8,406 nt of DNA from Bacteroidota bacterium (GTDB taxonomy: Bacteria > Bacteroidota > Bacteroidia > Bacteroidales > VadinHA17), in the NCBI GenBank assembly GCA_030611395.1, contig JAUWPX010000048.1:1-8406 (forward strand), given 5' to 3'. How positions within the stretch are numbered: the stretch's first letter is position 1; every line of letters starts with the position of its first letter. The notes under the pieces are model-generated. The model worked only from the letters and a program-made list of their open reading frames with translations. It was not told where the DNA came from and ran no database searches. A program made the position numbers and the translations under genes. This document shows positions 6,561 through 8,406 of this stretch, one piece after another.

Positions 6561-7407
6561 AGGAATTTACTTTACTCCAAAACTCAGGATGATTATTGCA
6601 ATTGCTATGTCCTTTGCCGGGAACAATCCATAGTTTTGTTGTTTTGGGATTTGCTGCATTTTTTAATCTTTCTCCTTGATCAATAGGTACCACCTTATCA
6701 TTACTGCCATGAATAAGAAAAATATTTGCCTTTGTATTTTTGATAATATTTACCGGGGCAATCTGCTTAAATTTTGCACCCATTTTAAATTGAAGATATC
6801 TCATAATTATCCACATAAAAGGAAAAAATGGTATATGTTTCCTATGAAACTTCTGTCTAATAACATTAACAGGGTTTGCAAAGGCACCGATTGTTATTAT
6901 ATTTTCTATCCTATTATCACAGGCGGCAGCATGTATTGCTGCAGAACCACCGACAGACAGCCCAATAACACCAATCTCATCGGGTTTAACAGTGTATTGT
7001 TTTAGAATATATTCAATTGCTGCGCGAATATCTTCCGAGAATTGTAACATGCCTGGATATTTGATAGTGTCACTGTTACCATGACTTCGTAAATCAAACG
7101 CCAGTAAATTGTAACCATATGGATAAAGTTTTTTTATGTATGGCAACATGTAATCTGCATTACAACCCCATCCATGAACCAGGATCAGAGTTGGTGCCGG
7201 GTGTGATGATTCATTTTGAGATGGTATCCACCAACCATATAAGTGACACCTGTTTTTTGTTGGAAATTTTATTTCTTTAAATGGAATTCCGAATTTTTCC
7301 GGAGTTAAGTGATGTAAAGTTCTGGGGACACGAAATAAATGTATTATTAAAAATGTAAGAAAAATGGCAACAATGATAAGCATTCCAATAATCCATAAAA
7401 AAACCAT
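6529..7407 (-). CDS. Membrane-anchored alpha/beta hydrolase
   Basis: The protein has 292 residues. A strongly hydrophobic segment (about 2-24) is an uncleaved signal-anchor or signal peptide, placing the catalytic domain outside the inner membrane. The hydrolase domain shows HGWG (78-81, oxyanion region), FDLRSHGNS (104-112), nucleophile elbow GLSVGG with Ser151 (149-154), Asp237 in HGSNDKVVP and His267 in GKGHS, so the Ser-Asp-His triad is complete. Family members are esterases, lipases or peptidases; the substrate cannot be told from sequence. A basic and hydrophobic insertion (about 183-212), the usual cap region, probably shapes the pocket. The ATG at 7405-7407 has no Shine-Dalgarno sequence. 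It lies 70 bases downstream of the S41 protease gene on the same strand and could be co-transcribed. Its 3' end overlaps the convergent Cys-rich gene. Confidence 0.92.
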   Translation of the reverse strand: MVFLWIIGMLIIVAIFLTFLIIHLFRVPRTLHHLTPEKFGIPFKEIKFPTKNRCHLYGWWIPSQNESSHPAPTLILVHGWGCNADYMLPYIKKLYPYGYNLLAFDLRSHGNSDTIKYPGMLQFSEDIRAAIEYILKQYTVKPDEIGVIGLSVGGSAAIHAAACDNRIENIITIGAFANPVNVIRQKFHRKHIPFFPFMWIIMRYLQFKMGAKFKQIAPVNIIKNTKANIFLIHGSNDKVVPIDQGERLKNAANPKTTKLWIVPGKGHSNCNNHPEFWSKVNSFIHSTMLLYH

Positions 7408-7450
7408 ATTAATAATAGTTTATGCCTTAATAAATAATGGTTAGAAATTT

Positions 7451-7480
7451 TTGTACTCATCTCTCATCTCACATCACTCA
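7451..7480 (-). repeat. TGAG-rich low-complexity run at the protease stop codon
   Basis: Read on the minus strand, this stretch starts with the TGA stop of the protease gene and contains four TGAG units in 25 bases (TGAG, TGATG, TGAG, A, TGAG, AGA, TGAG). It fills part of the 70-base gap to the hydrolase gene. No promoter or terminator is evident in the remainder of that gap. Confidence 0.55.
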
Positions 7481-8406
7481 TAACCCTCCGCCGCTCTTAT
7501 CCGGAAATGGTGGAATTGGCGGAACCTCAGGATTGTATTCTTCAAGTTCTTTAAGGATAACTTCGATGGCTTTACTGAGTTGGGCATCTATGCCTTTATA
7601 CTCATCAGCCGGGTCGTTCTCAATAACAATATCCGGTTCAACTCCAATTCCTTCAATTATCCACCCGCTTCCGTCCGCGGCATAAGGTCCGTATGAAGGT
7701 GTGACCAGTGACCCGCCATCAATGCATGGTATAGTGCCACTGTAACCAACAACTCCTCCCCATGAACGGGTACCGATTAGCTTGCCTAACTGCTTGTATT
7801 TGAATCGGTAAGGGAAGAGATCGCCATCTGATGCTGAATACTTATCCAAAAGGCAAACCTTAGGTCCTAAAAGCTGTCCTACAGGATTAATATTCCCTGT
7901 TTTCTGCCCGGTATGCATAGTAGCATAAGTAATATCTCTCAAAAGCCTTTCAATAAGCATTGATGAGACATTACCCCCTCCATTACCACGCACATCAATA
8001 ATTAATGCATCTTTCTGTAGTTGCGGATAGTAATACTTTACAAACTCATTCAATCCGGTAACTCCCATATCAGGTACATGCAGATAACCAACTTTCTCAT
8101 TGGTTGCTTCACTAACTTTCCTGATATTACTCTGAACCCAATTGTAATAATAAAGGCTAGATTCATCACGTATTGGCCTGATAAGCACTTCACGGCTGCC
8201 CTCTTTCTCCGGTTTATCATTGATTTCCAGTATCACCTGGTTGCCGGCTTTACCAACAAGTGACCGGAAAATATTGTCCATTTCGCTGGTGGGATTACCA
8301 TCTATTGCAAGAATATAGTCTCCTTCCTTAACATTAACACCTATCTCCCTAAGTGGTGAACGAAGGTTATCACTCCAGTTTGCTCCGTTAAGAATGTGTT
8401 CAATAT
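7478..8406 (-). CDS. Tricorn-like S41 serine protease, C-terminal part (start beyond window)
   Basis: The frame stays open from the window edge to the TGA at 7478-7480, with 308 residues visible. The internal Met at 8281 is not the start, since a PDZ domain runs across it: SPLREIGVNVKEGDYILAID precedes it and LVGKAGNQVILEIND follows (visible about 27-63). The S41 core comes next: VGYLHVPDMG with His109, IDVRGNGGG (136-144), KYSASDGD with probable nucleophile Ser192 followed by Asp193, GTRSWGGVVG, and WIIEGIGVEPDIVIENDP with Glu251. His, Ser and Glu fall where tricorn protease has His746, Ser965 and Glu1023. The tail is proline-rich (PEVPPIPPFPDKSG). The family cleaves peptides; full-length members are about 1000 residues with N-terminal beta-propellers, which would lie to the right of the window. 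In Bacteroidota these are usually exported, but the signal peptide cannot be seen. Confidence 0.93.
   Translation of the reverse strand, partial: IEHILNGANWSDNLRSPLREIGVNVKEGDYILAIDGNPTSEMDNIFRSLVGKAGNQVILEINDKPEKEGSREVLIRPIRDESSLYYYNWVQSNIRKVSEATNEKVGYLHVPDMGVTGLNEFVKYYYPQLQKDALIIDVRGNGGGNVSSMLIERLLRDITYATMHTGQKTGNINPVGQLLGPKVCLLDKYSASDGDLFPYRFKYKQLGKLIGTRSWGGVVGYSGTIPCIDGGSLVTPSYGPYAADGSGWIIEGIGVEPDIVIENDPADEYKGIDAQLSKAIEVILKELEEYNPEVPPIPPFPDKSGGGL

Noticed and set aside
6676..7005. 109-residue plus-strand reading frame
   Set aside because: It lies entirely opposite the hydrolase gene, which has a complete catalytic triad; the translated product shows no domain and is a shadow.
7437..7685. 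82-residue plus-strand reading frame rich in Ser and Pro
   Set aside because: It is antisense to the conserved C-terminus of the S41 protease and its composition reflects that overlap.

Overview
The window looks like ordinary chromosomal DNA from a member of the Bacteroidota, probably an uncultured Bacteroidales/Marinilabiliales-type organism. This assignment is inferred from four things: low GC, gene starts without any purine-rich Shine-Dalgarno sequence, a TAnnTTTG-type -7 promoter element ahead of the alkaline phosphatase gene, and gene content. The content includes a TPR / beta-propeller / carboxypeptidase-regulatory-like / OmpA_C protein with the layout of the type IX secretion protein PorE, a tricorn-like S41 protease and a DUF6485-type Cys-rich protein. 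There are no rRNA or tRNA genes, insertion sequences, CRISPR arrays, phage genes or recognisable defence genes.

Layout, plus strand: (1) bases 1-1137, the 3' part of a gene whose product joins at least one ankyrin repeat to a PPP-type (Shewanella-like) metallophosphatase; its start lies before the window. (2) 1286-2374, an exported protein of unnamed family whose motif order resembles CotH-like atypical kinases. (3) 2432-3520, a lipoprotein alkaline phosphatase of the PhoA superfamily, with a candidate promoter just upstream. (4) 3517-4146, queE (7-carboxy-7-deazaguanine synthase), overlapping the phosphatase stop codon by ATGA. (5) 4238-6178, the PorE-like envelope protein. (6) 6345-6560, a small Cys-rich DUF6485-type protein.

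Layout, minus strand: (7) 6529-7407, a membrane-anchored alpha/beta hydrolase, convergent with and overlapping gene 6 by 32 bases. (8) 7478-8406, the C-terminal part (PDZ domain plus S41 core) of a tricorn-like protease that begins beyond the right edge. Genes 8 and 7 are 70 bases apart and may be co-transcribed.

Most products are predicted to act in the envelope: the CotH-like protein, phosphatase, PorE-like protein, hydrolase and perhaps the first and last genes. QueE and the Cys-rich protein are cytosolic. No single pathway joins them. The most interesting points are the ankyrin-PPP phosphatase fusion next to a CotH-like putative kinase, and a series of unrelated low-complexity or repeated sequences that sit directly after stop codons: a 21-base direct repeat, a 15-base tandem repeat, a bulged inverted repeat and a TGAG-rich run. 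I see no convincing wholly new system here.
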